Shown: positions 37,202 through 47,000 of the stretch, piece by piece
How positions within the stretch are numbered: position 1 is the first letter of the stretch
Layout of the letters: each line of letters opens with the position of its first letter
Source: Marinilabilia salmonicolor
GTDB taxonomy: Bacteria; Bacteroidota; Bacteroidia; Bacteroidales; Marinilabiliaceae
DNA length: 64,000 bases
Direction of reading: 5' to 3'
Assembly (NCBI RefSeq): GCF_003003035.1
Contig: NZ_PVTS01000008.1
Span: forward strand, 124,001-188,000
Program-made: the position numbers and the translations under genes
The notes under the pieces: generated by a model
Told to the model about the DNA's origin: nothing
Database searches by the model: none
What the model saw: only the letters and a program-made list of their open reading frames with translations

Positions 37202-38311
37202 ATGAAACAATCACAAAGATATCTGGCCCTCGATGTTCTGAGGGGGATGACCATCGCATTAATGATTACCGTAAACACCCCCGGAAGCTGGCAATATGTT
37301 TATGCGCCTTTGCGTCATGCCAGTTGGCATGGGTGTACTCCCACCGACCTTGTATTCCCGTTTTTTCTTTTTGTTGCAGGTGTTTCCATGTTTTTTTCGT
37401 TCGGGAAATATGGAGGGGCTTTAAACTCCGAATCATTAAAACGACTGGGGCGAAGAACCCTCCTGATTTTTGTCATCGGATTATTTCTGAACTCCTTCCC
37501 ACAATGGTCGCACGATTTCAGCACTTTGCGTATAATGGGGGTGTTGCAGAGGATTGCTCTGGCCTATGGCATTGGCTCACTGATTGTCTTGTCCGCTCCC
37601 CGCAAATACATCCCCTTCATCGGTGGAGGAATATTGCTGATTTATTGGGGTATCCTGGGCTGGTTTGGAGGAGCTGAACCTTACAGTTTGGAAGGCAATG
37701 CAGTAATTCCTTTTGATAAGGCGATATTAGGGGAACAACATCTCTACACCGGGTTTGGAATTCCCTTTGATCCTGAAGGTTTGCTGAGTACTGTTCCATC
37801 CATCGTCACCGTTTTGTTGGGATATCTGACAGGGGTGATTATTAAAAATACCGAGCGCGCAAAGGTCCCGGGTCGTCTGGCCTTGTATGGTTTGATAACA
37901 ACCGTTATTGGCCGTTTTTGGGGAATCGTCTTTCCCATCAACAAGCCATTGTGGACAAGTTCATATGTGCTCTATACGGCAGGGTTGGCAGCTTTGTTTT
38001 TGGCGCTTTTGGTGTTTGTTATCGATATTAAGGGATACAAAAAATGGACCTCATTTTTTGTGGTGTTTGGGATGAATCCTTTGTTTATTTATGCCCTGTC
38101 GGGATTATGGGCACGAACGCTGGGCATACTAATAAAAGTTGAAACAGCTGACGGCTCGGTTGTTAGGGGAAGTACATGGCTATACCAAAACATTTTTGTG
38201 CCTGTTGCCGGTAATATGAACGGATCGTTGTTGTATGCCCTGACTCACATATTTTTCTTTTGGTTGATAGGTTATATCCTGTATAAAAAACGGATCTTTA
38301 TCAAAGTATAG
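37202..38311 (+). CDS. HGSNAT/NagX-like transmembrane acetyltransferase
   Basis: 369 residues with about ten hydrophobic helices; DUF5009/DUF1624 family. The start RYLALDVLRGMTIALMI and the motif H43 in SWHGCTPTDLVFPFFLF match heparan-alpha-glucosaminide N-acetyltransferase relatives, in which a histidine relays acetyl from cytoplasmic acetyl-CoA across the membrane to glucosamine. In bacteria these genes (NagX) often accompany GlcNAc use. Here it could re-acetylate glucosamine produced by the deacetylase-GH9 fusion of the same operon. It is the last gene of the operon and is followed by a terminator. Confidence 0.85.
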   Translation: MKQSQRYLALDVLRGMTIALMITVNTPGSWQYVYAPLRHASWHGCTPTDLVFPFFLFVAGVSMFFSFGKYGGALNSESLKRLGRRTLLIFVIGLFLNSFPQWSHDFSTLRIMGVLQRIALAYGIGSLIVLSAPRKYIPFIGGGILLIYWGILGWFGGAEPYSLEGNAVIPFDKAILGEQHLYTGFGIPFDPEGLLSTVPSIVTVLLGYLTGVIIKNTERAKVPGRLALYGLITTVIGRFWGIVFPINKPLWTSSYVLYTAGLAALFLALLVFVIDIKGYKKWTSFFVVFGMNPLFIYALSGLWARTLGILIKVETADGSVVRGSTWLYQNIFVPVAGNMNGSLLYALTHIFFFWLIGYILYKKRIFIKV

Positions 38312-38343
38312 GGGTCTGATTTTTAGATTTGATAAATAAGGAT

Positions 38344-38384
38344 GAAGGCTGTCCCAGAAAAATGGAGCAGCCTTCTGTTTTTTT
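38344..38384 (+). terminator. Terminator of the amidase-acetyltransferase operon
   Basis: GAAGGCTG (38344-38351) pairs with CAGCCTTC (38368-38375), followed by TGTTTTTTT. Confidence 0.85.
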
Positions 38385-38458
38385 GGATGTAATATTGGAA
38401 TATGAACTTTTGATGAAAGTTGATGTTTTAAGAAAGCACGTATAGAAGCAGGAAAATA

Positions 38459-39166
38459 ATGAAAAAAGTAATTCACAGAAATGAGACACGTGGCCATGCT
38501 GATCATGGTTGGTTAAATTCTTACCACACTTTCAGTTTTGCCAATTATTATAATCCAGAGCGGGTTCAGTTTGGAGCCCTTAGGGTGTTAAATGATGATG
38601 CCGTTCAGCCCGGAATGGGATTTGGAAAGCATCCTCATGATAATATGGAAATTATTTCCATTCCCCTTTCAGGAGACCTGGAGCATAGAGATAGTATGGG
38701 GAATGAAGGTGTGATAAAAGAAGGTGATGTTCAGGTAATGAGTGCCGGGAAAGGGATTTTTCACAGTGAGAAAAACCGTAATACGGATAAAGAGGTTAAG
38801 TTTCTGCAAGTCTGGGTTTTACCCAATAAACAGGACGTTGAGCCCCGGTATGATCAAACTTCCATTCGTGAGTTGTCTATTCCCAATCAGTTTTATCAGA
38901 TTCTCTCCCCAAATAAAGAGGATCAGGGGGTGTGGATTTATCAGGATGCCTGGTTTTCATTGGCTGAATTGGAATCAGGTAATAGTGCTGTGTACGAACT
39001 GAAAGGCAATAATCATGGTGTTTACCTGTTTGTGATTGAAGGACAGGTAGAAGTGGCTGATGAGGTTTTGAGCAGAAGGGATGGAATTGGGATTAGTGAG
39101 ATTGAATCAATCAATGTTGAAGCATCTGAGAATTGTCGGTTATTGCTGATGGAGATACCCTTTTGA
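38459..39166 (+). CDS. Pirin family protein (YhhW-like)
   Basis: A bicupin of 235 residues. The metal-binding residues of pirins are present in GKHPHDNMEII (two His) and LEHRDSMG (His), with a fourth Glu in the SAGKGIFHSEKN region. Pirins of this branch can act as quercetin dioxygenases; the physiological role is not known. It is separated from the upstream operon by a terminator and shares no obvious function with the locus. Confidence 0.9.
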   Translation: MKKVIHRNETRGHADHGWLNSYHTFSFANYYNPERVQFGALRVLNDDAVQPGMGFGKHPHDNMEIISIPLSGDLEHRDSMGNEGVIKEGDVQVMSAGKGIFHSEKNRNTDKEVKFLQVWVLPNKQDVEPRYDQTSIRELSIPNQFYQILSPNKEDQGVWIYQDAWFSLAELESGNSAVYELKGNNHGVYLFVIEGQVEVADEVLSRRDGIGISEIESINVEASENCRLLLMEIPF

Positions 39167-39202
39167 ATATGGCTGATTTTTCGGAGAAAAGAATTGAATA
39201 AT

Positions 39203-39330
39203 AGGTTGTCCAAAAGGTAACATGAATAGGTGATATGATTTTTTGAGTACTTGAGGAATACCGACAAAGAGATTTTTCACCTTGTTCAGAATGACAAAAG
39301 ACTCAAAATTCATGACTTTTTGGACAGCCT
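39203..39330. mobile_element. Candidate small inverted-repeat element, about 128 bp
   Basis: The ends AGGTTGTCCAAAA...CATGAAT and ATTCATG...TTTTTGGACAGCCT are inverted copies with small gaps over about 24 bases. The interior contains no reading frame of note. It lies between pirin and namZ1 (convergent genes), so it may alternatively be a bidirectional terminator. Confidence 0.45.
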
Positions 39331-39383
39331 GATTGGAAATCTCTGCGAAGATCTATTCCAACTTTGGTGTGTATTTTAACTTG

Positions 39384-40607
39384 CTAATACAGAAAACTCT
39401 TCTCAGCCTCTTCTTTGAAGTTTTTAACGTCTTGTGTCCACAGGTCAATAATGTCTTTTACTTTAAAATCCTTCTCAAAAGCTTTTCGTACTTTATCTGT
39501 CCCACAAACCTTGTCGAACATCCCCAGGCGGGATGGATCACACATCTTGAAAACATTCTTTTCAGGATTCAACTTATAAGCCTCCTGAAGCACATAAAAC
39601 TGAATAAGCGACAGAGGGGCTTTTTCAATATCGGTGAGATGAACCTGAACACCTTCAATTTCTTCGCCTTTATAGGTACTGTAGTAAGGTTTGAAGTAAA
39701 CCGGGCGAAACATCACCCCTGGTAATTCCAGGGCCTGTAGCTTTTTGGTAAGTTCATTGGCATCCAGCCAGTCAGCTCCAAACAATTGGAAGGGTAGTGT
39801 ATAGCCCACGCCAATATTGTAAACATATAATTCGCCCAAAATGCCAGATGCCGGATAGTAATAAGTTGAATGAGCGTGAGGGATATGGGGGGAAGACATA
39901 ACCCAGGGCAGTCCTGTTTCTTCAAAATTCATATCGCGTTTCCAACCCTCCATTTGAATGACTGTCAGGTCACATTGTATTCCATTTTTTAATAATTTCT
40001 GGTCATTCAGGTAGGTGGCAAGTTCTCCTACTGTAAATCCATGAACATAGGTAATGGGGAATTGACTTACGAAGGAAGTAAATTCGGGCTCGGTAATGAC
40101 TCCCTCAAATTTGTTGCCACCTAGAGGATTGGGGCGGTCGAGCACCATAAATTCAATGTTGTTTTCTGCAGCTGCTTCCATGGCCAATCCCAACGTACTT
40201 ATAAATGTGTATGATCTGGAACCAATGTCCTGGATGTCATACACCAGTATATCAATGCCCTTTAGCATTTCTGGGGTTGGCTTTCGTGTTTTTCCATAAA
40301 GACTGAATATGGGAATGCCAGTGGTGGGGTCTTTTTCATTTTCAACCTTTTCGCCTGCAGCAATATTGCCTCGTACCCCGTGTTCCGGTCCGTACAATGC
40401 TACCAACTCCACGTTTTTGGCTTCATGAAGAATGTCCACGGTTGATTTCAGATGCGAGTTAACACCTGTGGGATTGGTAATTAATCCTGCCTTTTTGCCT
40501 TTTAGAGGTGCAAAATTTTGAATCTCTAAGATTTCAATTCCGGTTTTTACTTGTGCCTGAGTGCAAAAGATTACCGATAATGCCAGTAATAAAGTGTATA
40601 GTCTCAT
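39384..40607 (-). CDS. namZ: Exo-beta-N-acetylmuramidase NamZ-like (GH171, DUF1343), copy 1
   Basis: 407 residues from 40607, a start that opens a signal peptide (RLYTLLLALSVIFCTQAQ); the frame upstream to 40649 is not needed. DUF1343 motifs are LITNPTGV, YGPEHGVRG, PIFSLYG, YDIQDIGSRSYTF, DRPNPLGG and the substrate-loop ASPHIPHAHS region. NamZ of Bacillus subtilis and T. forsythia removes MurNAc from the non-reducing end of glycan fragments. It is transcribed alone, opposite to its neighbours, with a TGTAGTACA palindrome at its presumed transcription start. Confidence 0.9.
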   Translation of the reverse strand: MRLYTLLLALSVIFCTQAQVKTGIEILEIQNFAPLKGKKAGLITNPTGVNSHLKSTVDILHEAKNVELVALYGPEHGVRGNIAAGEKVENEKDPTTGIPIFSLYGKTRKPTPEMLKGIDILVYDIQDIGSRSYTFISTLGLAMEAAAENNIEFMVLDRPNPLGGNKFEGVITEPEFTSFVSQFPITYVHGFTVGELATYLNDQKLLKNGIQCDLTVIQMEGWKRDMNFEETGLPWVMSSPHIPHAHSTYYYPASGILGELYVYNIGVGYTLPFQLFGADWLDANELTKKLQALELPGVMFRPVYFKPYYSTYKGEEIEGVQVHLTDIEKAPLSLIQFYVLQEAYKLNPEKNVFKMCDPSRLGMFDKVCGTDKVRKAFEKDFKVKDIIDLWTQDVKNFKEEAEKSFLY

Positions 40608-40791
40608 TGTTAAAATTTTTTCAGTTTTTTCCTTTGTTGAACCTGCCAAAAACCTTCAAACAGCGACATAACAACCGCGAGAAACGATGGGGGAAGCAAG
40701 CTCTTTCAATCTAATAGTTTTTCCGAACAATAGGAATTTATAGAATTCAGCCTGGTTGCTTTGGTGAAAAATGGTTTTTCGATCCATGAGA

Positions 40792-40800
40792 TGTAGTACA
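40792..40800. promoter_or_regulatory. Palindrome TGTAGTACA, candidate operator of namZ1
   Basis: Within GAGATGTAGTACAAAA. It starts about where transcription would begin from the minus-strand -7 element at 40807-40814, a repression position. Confidence 0.55.
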
Positions 40801-40806
40801 AAAAAC

Positions 40807-40814
40807 AAAAATAA
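40807..40814 (-). promoter_or_regulatory. Possible -7 element of namZ1
   Basis: CAAAAATA reads TATTTTTG on the minus strand (TAnnTTTG). No good TTTG partner was found upstream. The leader would be about 190 bases. Confidence 0.4.
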
Positions 40815-41407
40815 TAAAGTTTTGGTTTTTATCAGATCTCTTCATCTGTTTTAAATTTCTTTATAAAATAAGAGTTATAACGGTTAAAGAGTAATAGGCA
40901 ACTTTTATATACTAGCAAACGGGAGCGATTTGTAAAACTCGTGTCTTCCCCATTCCTTCGATAATAAATAGAACAGCCTGTCTTTATTCCCGGGCACAAT
41001 CGCTTCAAAACGATAAATGGATCAATTCTGGGATTCATTATTGTCCCTGTTCTATTTTGCAATACTATGAATTTTGACCGAGTACCGAAATTAGTTCAGA
41101 TTATTTGGTACGATTGCCATTCGGTCAGAAATACAAATCCTGTATAGATGCCTGTTGGTTCATTGTAAATACAGAGTATGGACAAAGTTTCTGGTCCTAT
41201 AAAATATGGCTATGAAGAGAATTGTGGGATTATCGGCTGGATGAAGTAGGATTTGCCAGAAGAGATCTGTATTTCAATTAATTGAGCGTAAAAAGTGGGT
41301 CGATTGCTATTTGAGATGTAAAAAAATATATTTTTTTTTGGAATCTATTTGTTTATTGAGATGCTTGCCAATAAAGGGTTTTGTGTAGATATTTGTGATC
41401 CTTTAAA

Positions 41408-41420
41408 CATGTAATACATG
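41408..41420. promoter_or_regulatory. Perfect 13-base palindrome containing TGTAATACA
   Basis: CATGTAATACATG is symmetric about its central A. It lies about 40 bases upstream of the -33 box of nlpC and contains the same core as the site at 41492. Confidence 0.5.
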
Positions 41421-41448
41421 TTATGTGATATAAAACATCTAAAATTTA

Positions 41449-41479
41449 TTTGGTTTTTGAAATCTTAACATTATTTTTG
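41449..41479 (+). promoter_or_regulatory. Promoter of the nlpC-epimerase genes
   Basis: TTTG (41449-41452), 19 bases, TATTTTTG (41472-41479). Transcription would begin near 41486, just before the TGTAATACA operator. Confidence 0.75.
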
Positions 41480-41491
41480 AACTCCGTAAGA

Positions 41492-41500
41492 TGTAATACA
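41492..41500. promoter_or_regulatory. Palindrome TGTAATACA, candidate operator of nlpC
   Basis: Within TAAGATGTAATACAAAA, differing from the murK/amidase site by one base over 16. It sits immediately downstream of the predicted transcription start, as expected for a repressor. Confidence 0.6.
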
Positions 41501-41528
41501 AAAGTATCAACGAATTGTAAATGCTTGT

Positions 41529-42692
41529 ATGAATGTTGAAAAAAATGTCATAATTCTTTTGATTTCTTTGTTGTTTCTGCATTGCAAAAATGACAAGGTG
41601 TTGGAGAATAGTGTTTCAGATTTTAAGGATACATATGTTGAAGATTCTCGTGAACAGGTGTTTGACGTTTCGGCTGAACGCGTAGCCCGTAGGACTTATA
41701 TTTTGAATGGGGAATTGGATAACGCTTCCTTGAAAGAGGCATTGATTTCAAAACTTACGGAAGAGGGATTTAAAATTCAGGATAGTATCCGCATTCTTCC
41801 TTTTGGTGTTCCTGAAAACTATGCTCTTGTCGAATTAAGTGTGACGACTTTGCGTGAAGGACCCTCTCATATCAGTTCTATGTTGAGCCAGGCTCTTATG
41901 GGAACTCCGGTGAAAGTTCTGAAAAAAGACGGTGGTTGGACTTATGTTCAAACTCCTGATAATTATTTAGGTTGGTGTGAGGCAGGTTCACTTCATTATA
42001 TGGATGAAGATGAATGGGATGAATGGAAAACTGCAAGGCGAATTATGGTTACTAAGCGCAGCACTGTGGTTAAGAATCTTGAAAAAAATAATGTTGTCAG
42101 AGATCTGGTAGCGGGCAATATACTTGTAGTAAAGGAGGAAACTTCCGAAGGTGTTGTTGTAGAAACACCCGACGGGAAGATTGGGGTGGTTGATGCCGAT
42201 CAGGTTGTTCCTTTTGAGGGCTCAGTATTTAAGCTGCCCGTTGATGTTGATGATGTTAAAGCAGATGCGCTGGATTTATTAGGTACTCCTTATTTGTGGG
42301 GAGGAACTTCAGTCAGGGCGCTTGATTGCAGCGGATTTACAAAAACGGTTTACCAGTTGCAGGGAGTTATTCTTGCAAGAGATGCCTCTTTGCAGGTTCG
42401 ACATGGTGAAAAAGTAGCGGTTAATGGCGGATGGCAATCCTTTGAAACAGGTGATTTGCTATTCTTTTCTCCACGGCCTGATAGTGAGAGAATTACTCAT
42501 GTTGGGATTTATTTGGGTAATTCAGAATTTATCCATGAAGCCGGAAGGGTCAGGATAAACAGTCTGGATAGTACCAAAACCCACTTTAGTAAATATAGAG
42601 CCCGGACATTGAAGCAGATTCGACGTGTTAGTGGGATGGAGGGTGCTGAGGGAATTGTCCCCATGTTGAAACATCCCTGGTATGTAAATTAA
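41529..42692 (+). CDS. NlpC/P60 lipoprotein endopeptidase with SH3 domains
   Basis: 387 residues with a lipoprotein signal (LLFLHC, modified Cys near residue 19). Two SH3b-like regions (about 110-160 and 170-220) precede an NlpC/P60 cysteine peptidase with C267 in LDCSGF and H324 in ITHVGIYLG. The arrangement resembles YkfC, which cuts gamma-D-Glu-L-diamino-acid bonds in free L-Ala-D-Glu-containing peptides. The product L-Ala-D-Glu is the substrate of the epimerase encoded 12 bases downstream, supporting this reading. It is likely anchored on the periplasmic side of the outer or inner membrane. Confidence 0.88.
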   Translation: MNVEKNVIILLISLLFLHCKNDKVLENSVSDFKDTYVEDSREQVFDVSAERVARRTYILNGELDNASLKEALISKLTEEGFKIQDSIRILPFGVPENYALVELSVTTLREGPSHISSMLSQALMGTPVKVLKKDGGWTYVQTPDNYLGWCEAGSLHYMDEDEWDEWKTARRIMVTKRSTVVKNLEKNNVVRDLVAGNILVVKEETSEGVVVETPDGKIGVVDADQVVPFEGSVFKLPVDVDDVKADALDLLGTPYLWGGTSVRALDCSGFTKTVYQLQGVILARDASLQVRHGEKVAVNGGWQSFETGDLLFFSPRPDSERITHVGIYLGNSEFIHEAGRVRINSLDSTKTHFSKYRARTLKQIRRVSGMEGAEGIVPMLKHPWYVN

Positions 42693-42704
42693 AATGCCCC
42701 TTTT

Positions 42705-43850
42705 ATGAAGCTTTTAAAAAACAGGAGAGACTTTATTAAGACTGCCGGCATACTGGCCGGATCTGCTGCTGTGCTACCTGCGTTAAGCAATTGTCAACAA
42801 CCGGCAAATAGAAAAACATCAACAAGAGGAAAGACCATGGTTTTAAAATTCAAACCTTATGAGCTGCAATTGAAGCATGTTTTTACAGTAGCTGCCGGTA
42901 GTCGGACGACCACTCCGGTAATGCTTACCGAAATTGAATATGACGGAATTGTTGGTTATGGTGAAGCGTCGATGCCGCCTTATCTGGGCGAGAGTCATGA
43001 ATCGGTGAAGAACTTCCTGTCCAAAGTGGATTTGTCACGTTTCAAGGATCCATTTCTGATGGAGGATATCCTGCAATATGTGGAACAAATTGCTCCCGGG
43101 AATTATGCAGCCAAAGCTTCTGTGGACATTGCGTTACATGATTTGGTCGGGAAACTTATGGGACAACCCTGGTACCGCATTTGGGGATTGAATCCTGCCG
43201 AAACGCCTGATACTTCTTTCACTATTGGTATCGATAAGCCGGAAGTCGTAAAGGCGAAAACCCGGGAGGCTGCTCCTTACAATATTTTAAAAGTCAAGCT
43301 GGGCGGTGGCAACGACCGGGAAATGATTCAGTCGGTAAGATCGGTAACTGACAAACCCATTTGTGTGGATGTCAATCAGGGTTGGAAAGATCGCCATGAA
43401 GCCCTTGAACTGATTCACTGGCTTAAGGAAGAAGGGGTTGTGTTTGTGGAACAACCTATGCCCAAAACTGCTGTTGATGATCTGGCCTGGTTGGCTGCTG
43501 AAAGTCCGTTGCCAATAGTGGCCGATGAAGCACTTCAAACCGTTGCCGATGTGCGTAAAGCCTACGGTCTCTACAATGGTATCAATATAAAGCTTATGAA
43601 ATGTGGCGGTATTAGAGCTGCTCACCAAATGGCATTAGCTGCCAAATCTCTTGGCATGAAGGTGATGTTGGGCTGTATGACCGAAACATCCTGTGCCGTT
43701 ACCGCAGCAGCCCAACTTTCTCCCATGGCGCACTGGGCCGATCTGGACGGAAATCTCCTGATCAGTAATGATGTTTTTGATGGCCTGAAAGTGATAGATG
43801 GCCGTGTGGTGCTACCCGACAGGCCCGGGATTGGAGTGGTAGAAGTTTGA
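42705..43850 (+). CDS. L-Ala-D/L-Glu epimerase with Tat-like lipoprotein signal
   Basis: Enolase-superfamily dipeptide epimerase, 381 residues. Catalytic lysines K196-x-K198 (KVK) and K296 (IKLMK), and metal ligands D222, E249 and D274 are all present. It converts L-Ala-D-Glu to L-Ala-L-Glu for peptide breakdown. The N terminus is unusual: NRRDFIKTAG is a twin-arginine motif, followed by a hydrophobic stretch and ALSNC, a possible lipobox at about residue 29. Well-known members in E. coli and Bacillus are cytoplasmic. It is cotranscribed with the NlpC/P60 gene. Confidence 0.88.
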   Translation: MKLLKNRRDFIKTAGILAGSAAVLPALSNCQQPANRKTSTRGKTMVLKFKPYELQLKHVFTVAAGSRTTTPVMLTEIEYDGIVGYGEASMPPYLGESHESVKNFLSKVDLSRFKDPFLMEDILQYVEQIAPGNYAAKASVDIALHDLVGKLMGQPWYRIWGLNPAETPDTSFTIGIDKPEVVKAKTREAAPYNILKVKLGGGNDREMIQSVRSVTDKPICVDVNQGWKDRHEALELIHWLKEEGVVFVEQPMPKTAVDDLAWLAAESPLPIVADEALQTVADVRKAYGLYNGINIKLMKCGGIRAAHQMALAAKSLGMKVMLGCMTETSCAVTAAAQLSPMAHWADLDGNLLISNDVFDGLKVIDGRVVLPDRPGIGVVEV

Positions 43851-44001
43851 AGCCGGAAATTCTTCAATGAATAAATTAGTTGTTCATGAAAAGGAGAATC
43901 ATTGGATAACCTAAGTAAGGCAGAATATTAAAGATTAAACATCCCATGAGTAAACAAATAGAAACAGTTCATTAATTTTTAAATCAGTTAATTCAACGAT
44001 T

Positions 44002-47000
44002 ATGATGACAAAAAAAATCTCGTTACTCTTAGCTCTGTTCTGTGTGTTGACAGGCCATGCAATAGGGCAAAGCATTACGGGGACAGTTCTGGATTCTGAA
44101 AACAGTGATCCAATTCCCGGTGTAAACATAGTGGTTGTGAGCTCCGGTAGCGGTACTATTACCAATATGGATGGAGAATTTGAGCTTGACCTTGGTCAGG
44201 AATCGGCTAATGTTCGGTTTTCCTTCATTGGCTATGATAATTTTATTCTTGAAGCACAGGCAGGAGAGAATTACACCATTAATCTTGTTCCCAGCGATAT
44301 GATGTTGGATGATGTGGTGGTGGTTGGTTATGGTTCACAACGGAAGGAGAACCTGACCGGTGCTGTTTCAAGTATTGATGTGGAAAAGGCCATTAGCAGT
44401 CGTCCCGTTACTGATGTTGGTAAAGCATTGCAGGGAATTTCTCCGGGTCTGACAATTACCAATCAACAAGGAGGTGTTGGTACTGAGTCCACAATTCGCT
44501 TACGTGGTTCAACCGGTTCGCTTAATGCGTCTGGAGGTACGTCACCGCTTATTCTTGTCGATAACGTTGAAATCCCGAGTTTGAATCTTGTTAATCCTGA
44601 TGATATTGCAGAAATATCAGTTCTTAAAGACGCTGCATCAGCAGCCATATATGGTACCAGAGCAACATGGGGTGTTATTCTGATTACCACTAAAAAAGGA
44701 AGTAAGGATGACAAAGTTAGGGTTACTTATAGAAATAATATTGCGTGGAATACGCCCACTATGATGCCTGAACAAACTTCTGCATACGAGAATGCTAAGG
44801 TTTTACTGGACATCGCTGAACGAACAAGTGGTGCAAATAGTATCTCCAGTATAGGTTATAATGTGGATCAGGAGGCATTAGGCAAAATAAAGGACTGGGA
44901 AGAACAGTATGGCCATATGTCTCAGAATGAATTAGGAGAAATGCAGATGGGACGTGATTTTGAGATCAGAGGAGGAAAAACTTATTTTTATCGTTCTTTT
45001 GATCCCTTTAAAGAGTTTACCAGAAAATGGACGCCTCAGCAATCTCATAACTTCTCTGTAAACGGGGGCTCTGACAAATCTACTTTTAATGTGAGTTTTG
45101 GTTATCTGGAGCAATCTGGAGTGATGAAAGAAAATACCGATACTTATGAGCGTTATAATTTTAGTACCAATGTCACCACTCAGGTCAGGGATTGGTGGGA
45201 GGTAAAAACAGGAGTTTTGCTTACACGATCTACGGAAACTCAACCGTATCGTTTTACGTCTGGTTTGTACGATGCCTGGTATTATCTTTTGCGCTGGCCC
45301 AGATGGTATCCCTATGCCGACTATGAAGACAAACCTTTCAGGTCTGCTGTTACAGATATGAAATATGCCAACGATGAATCAGATACCCAAAATTATGGAA
45401 GGTTAAATCTTGGAAGTATTTTTACTCCTATTGATGGAATGTCAATCAATGTGGACTATACTTTCTCTTTGTTGAATAAAAATCTGAGACGAAATGGTGG
45501 TACGATTATGGCCTATAATATGTTTACAGCCAATCCTACCGAGAATTATGGTGACATTTACGGACAAACACATGACAGGGTAATTGAATCCAGCCGTTAT
45601 ACTGTTAGCAATGTTTTTAAAGCTTATGGAACCTATGAATTTGACCTGAATGATCAGCACAATTTTAAGGTAATGGCCGGTATGGATGCTGAAGATCGCA
45701 GAAATTTTAGTCATTATTCTGAAGCTCGCGGATTGATTGATCCAACAACTCCTGCCATAAAACTTACAACCGGAGATGAGTATGCAAGAAACTCCACTTA
45801 TGCTTATGACTATGAGTTTGCATCTGCAGGAGCATTTGCAAGGTTTAACTATGATTTCCAGCAAAAATACCTTGTTGAAGTAAACGGTCGTTATGATGGT
45901 TCTTCCAGATTTCCTGAGGGAGATAAGTGGGCGTTCTTTCCATCGGCTTCTGTGGGATGGAGGGTTACAGAAGAACCTTTTATGGATTTTACTGATCCGG
46001 TCTTGTCTGATCTCAAAATACGAGGTTCATGGGGAACTATTGGTAACCAGGATGTAGCCGCGAATTCTTTCCTTTCCACAATGTCAAATAGTCCATCTTC
46101 CGGGTGGGTTATGGATGGAGGACAGATTCCATATATTACAAGTCCTACAATTATTTCCCCCAGTCTTACCTGGGAACGTGTTTCAACATTAGATATTGGA
46201 CTTGATGCTCGATTCTTTAGAAATAAAATGGGTGTTGTCTTTGATTGGTATAAACGTACCACAACCGATATGCATTCACCCGGGGAAACTCTTCCTGCTT
46301 CATTTGGCGCAAGCTCGCCATTGAGAAATTATGGAGAACTTGAAGGAAAAGGCTATGAAATCATGCTTGATTTCAATCACCAATTTTCTAACGGTTTACA
46401 GATGAGTTTGAGAGCCGGATTCTCAGATGTTAAGGAAGAGATTGTTAAGTATAGTAACAGTATCGAGAATATTTATTCAAATTATGAAGGCAAAGAACTT
46501 GGAGAGATTTGGGGATATGAGACCGATCGTTTGTTCCAGGAATCCGATTTTGTTAATGGCGAAATGAGAGAGGGGATTGCTTCACAAAGTTTATTTGAAT
46601 CAGGAGCTTTTCAGTATGGACCTGGGGATGTCAAATACCAGGATCTTAATGGTGATGGAGAAATAAATTATGGAAGTAATACATTGGACGACCATGGTGA
46701 TTTGAGAGTGATCGGTAATACCCGACCACGGTATGAATATAGTTTTGGTCTCGACCTGGCATGGAAAGGCTTTGACTTTAGCACTTTTTTCCAGGGAGTG
46801 GGACAAAGAGATATTTGGGCCATTGGGAGTATTGCTATTCCGTCGTTTATCGACAATGAAGCATATTATGACCACTTCATGGATTACTGGACACCTGAAA
46901 ATACTGATGCCTTTTATCCCAGACCGGCGAGTCATTCATGGGTGAGCAACGGCAGGAACTTTTTACGTCAAAGCAGATATCTTTTGGATTTGTCATATCT

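Larger units (their letters stand above)
40608..41528. other. Long divergent intergenic region, namZ1/nlpC
   Basis: Over 900 bases without a credible gene; a 76-residue minus frame (40832-41062) has no recognisable features. Bases 40921-41060 contain nested inverted repeats: AGCGATTTGT/ACAATCGCT, AAATAGAACAG/CTGTTCTATTTT and AATAAA/TTTATT. That suggests a structured RNA or decayed element. The right end has the nlpC promoter and two candidate operators; the left end has a -7 element and operator for namZ1. Confidence 0.5.

Noticed and set aside
37117-37677. A 186-residue reading frame starting in the leader repeat
   Set aside because: It runs in another frame over the acetyltransferase gene, whose product has clear family motifs; the frame is Cys/His-rich and without known features.
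40832-41062. 76-residue minus-strand reading frame in the long gap
   Set aside because: No start context, no family resemblance, and it overlaps the inverted repeats, which explain the region better.
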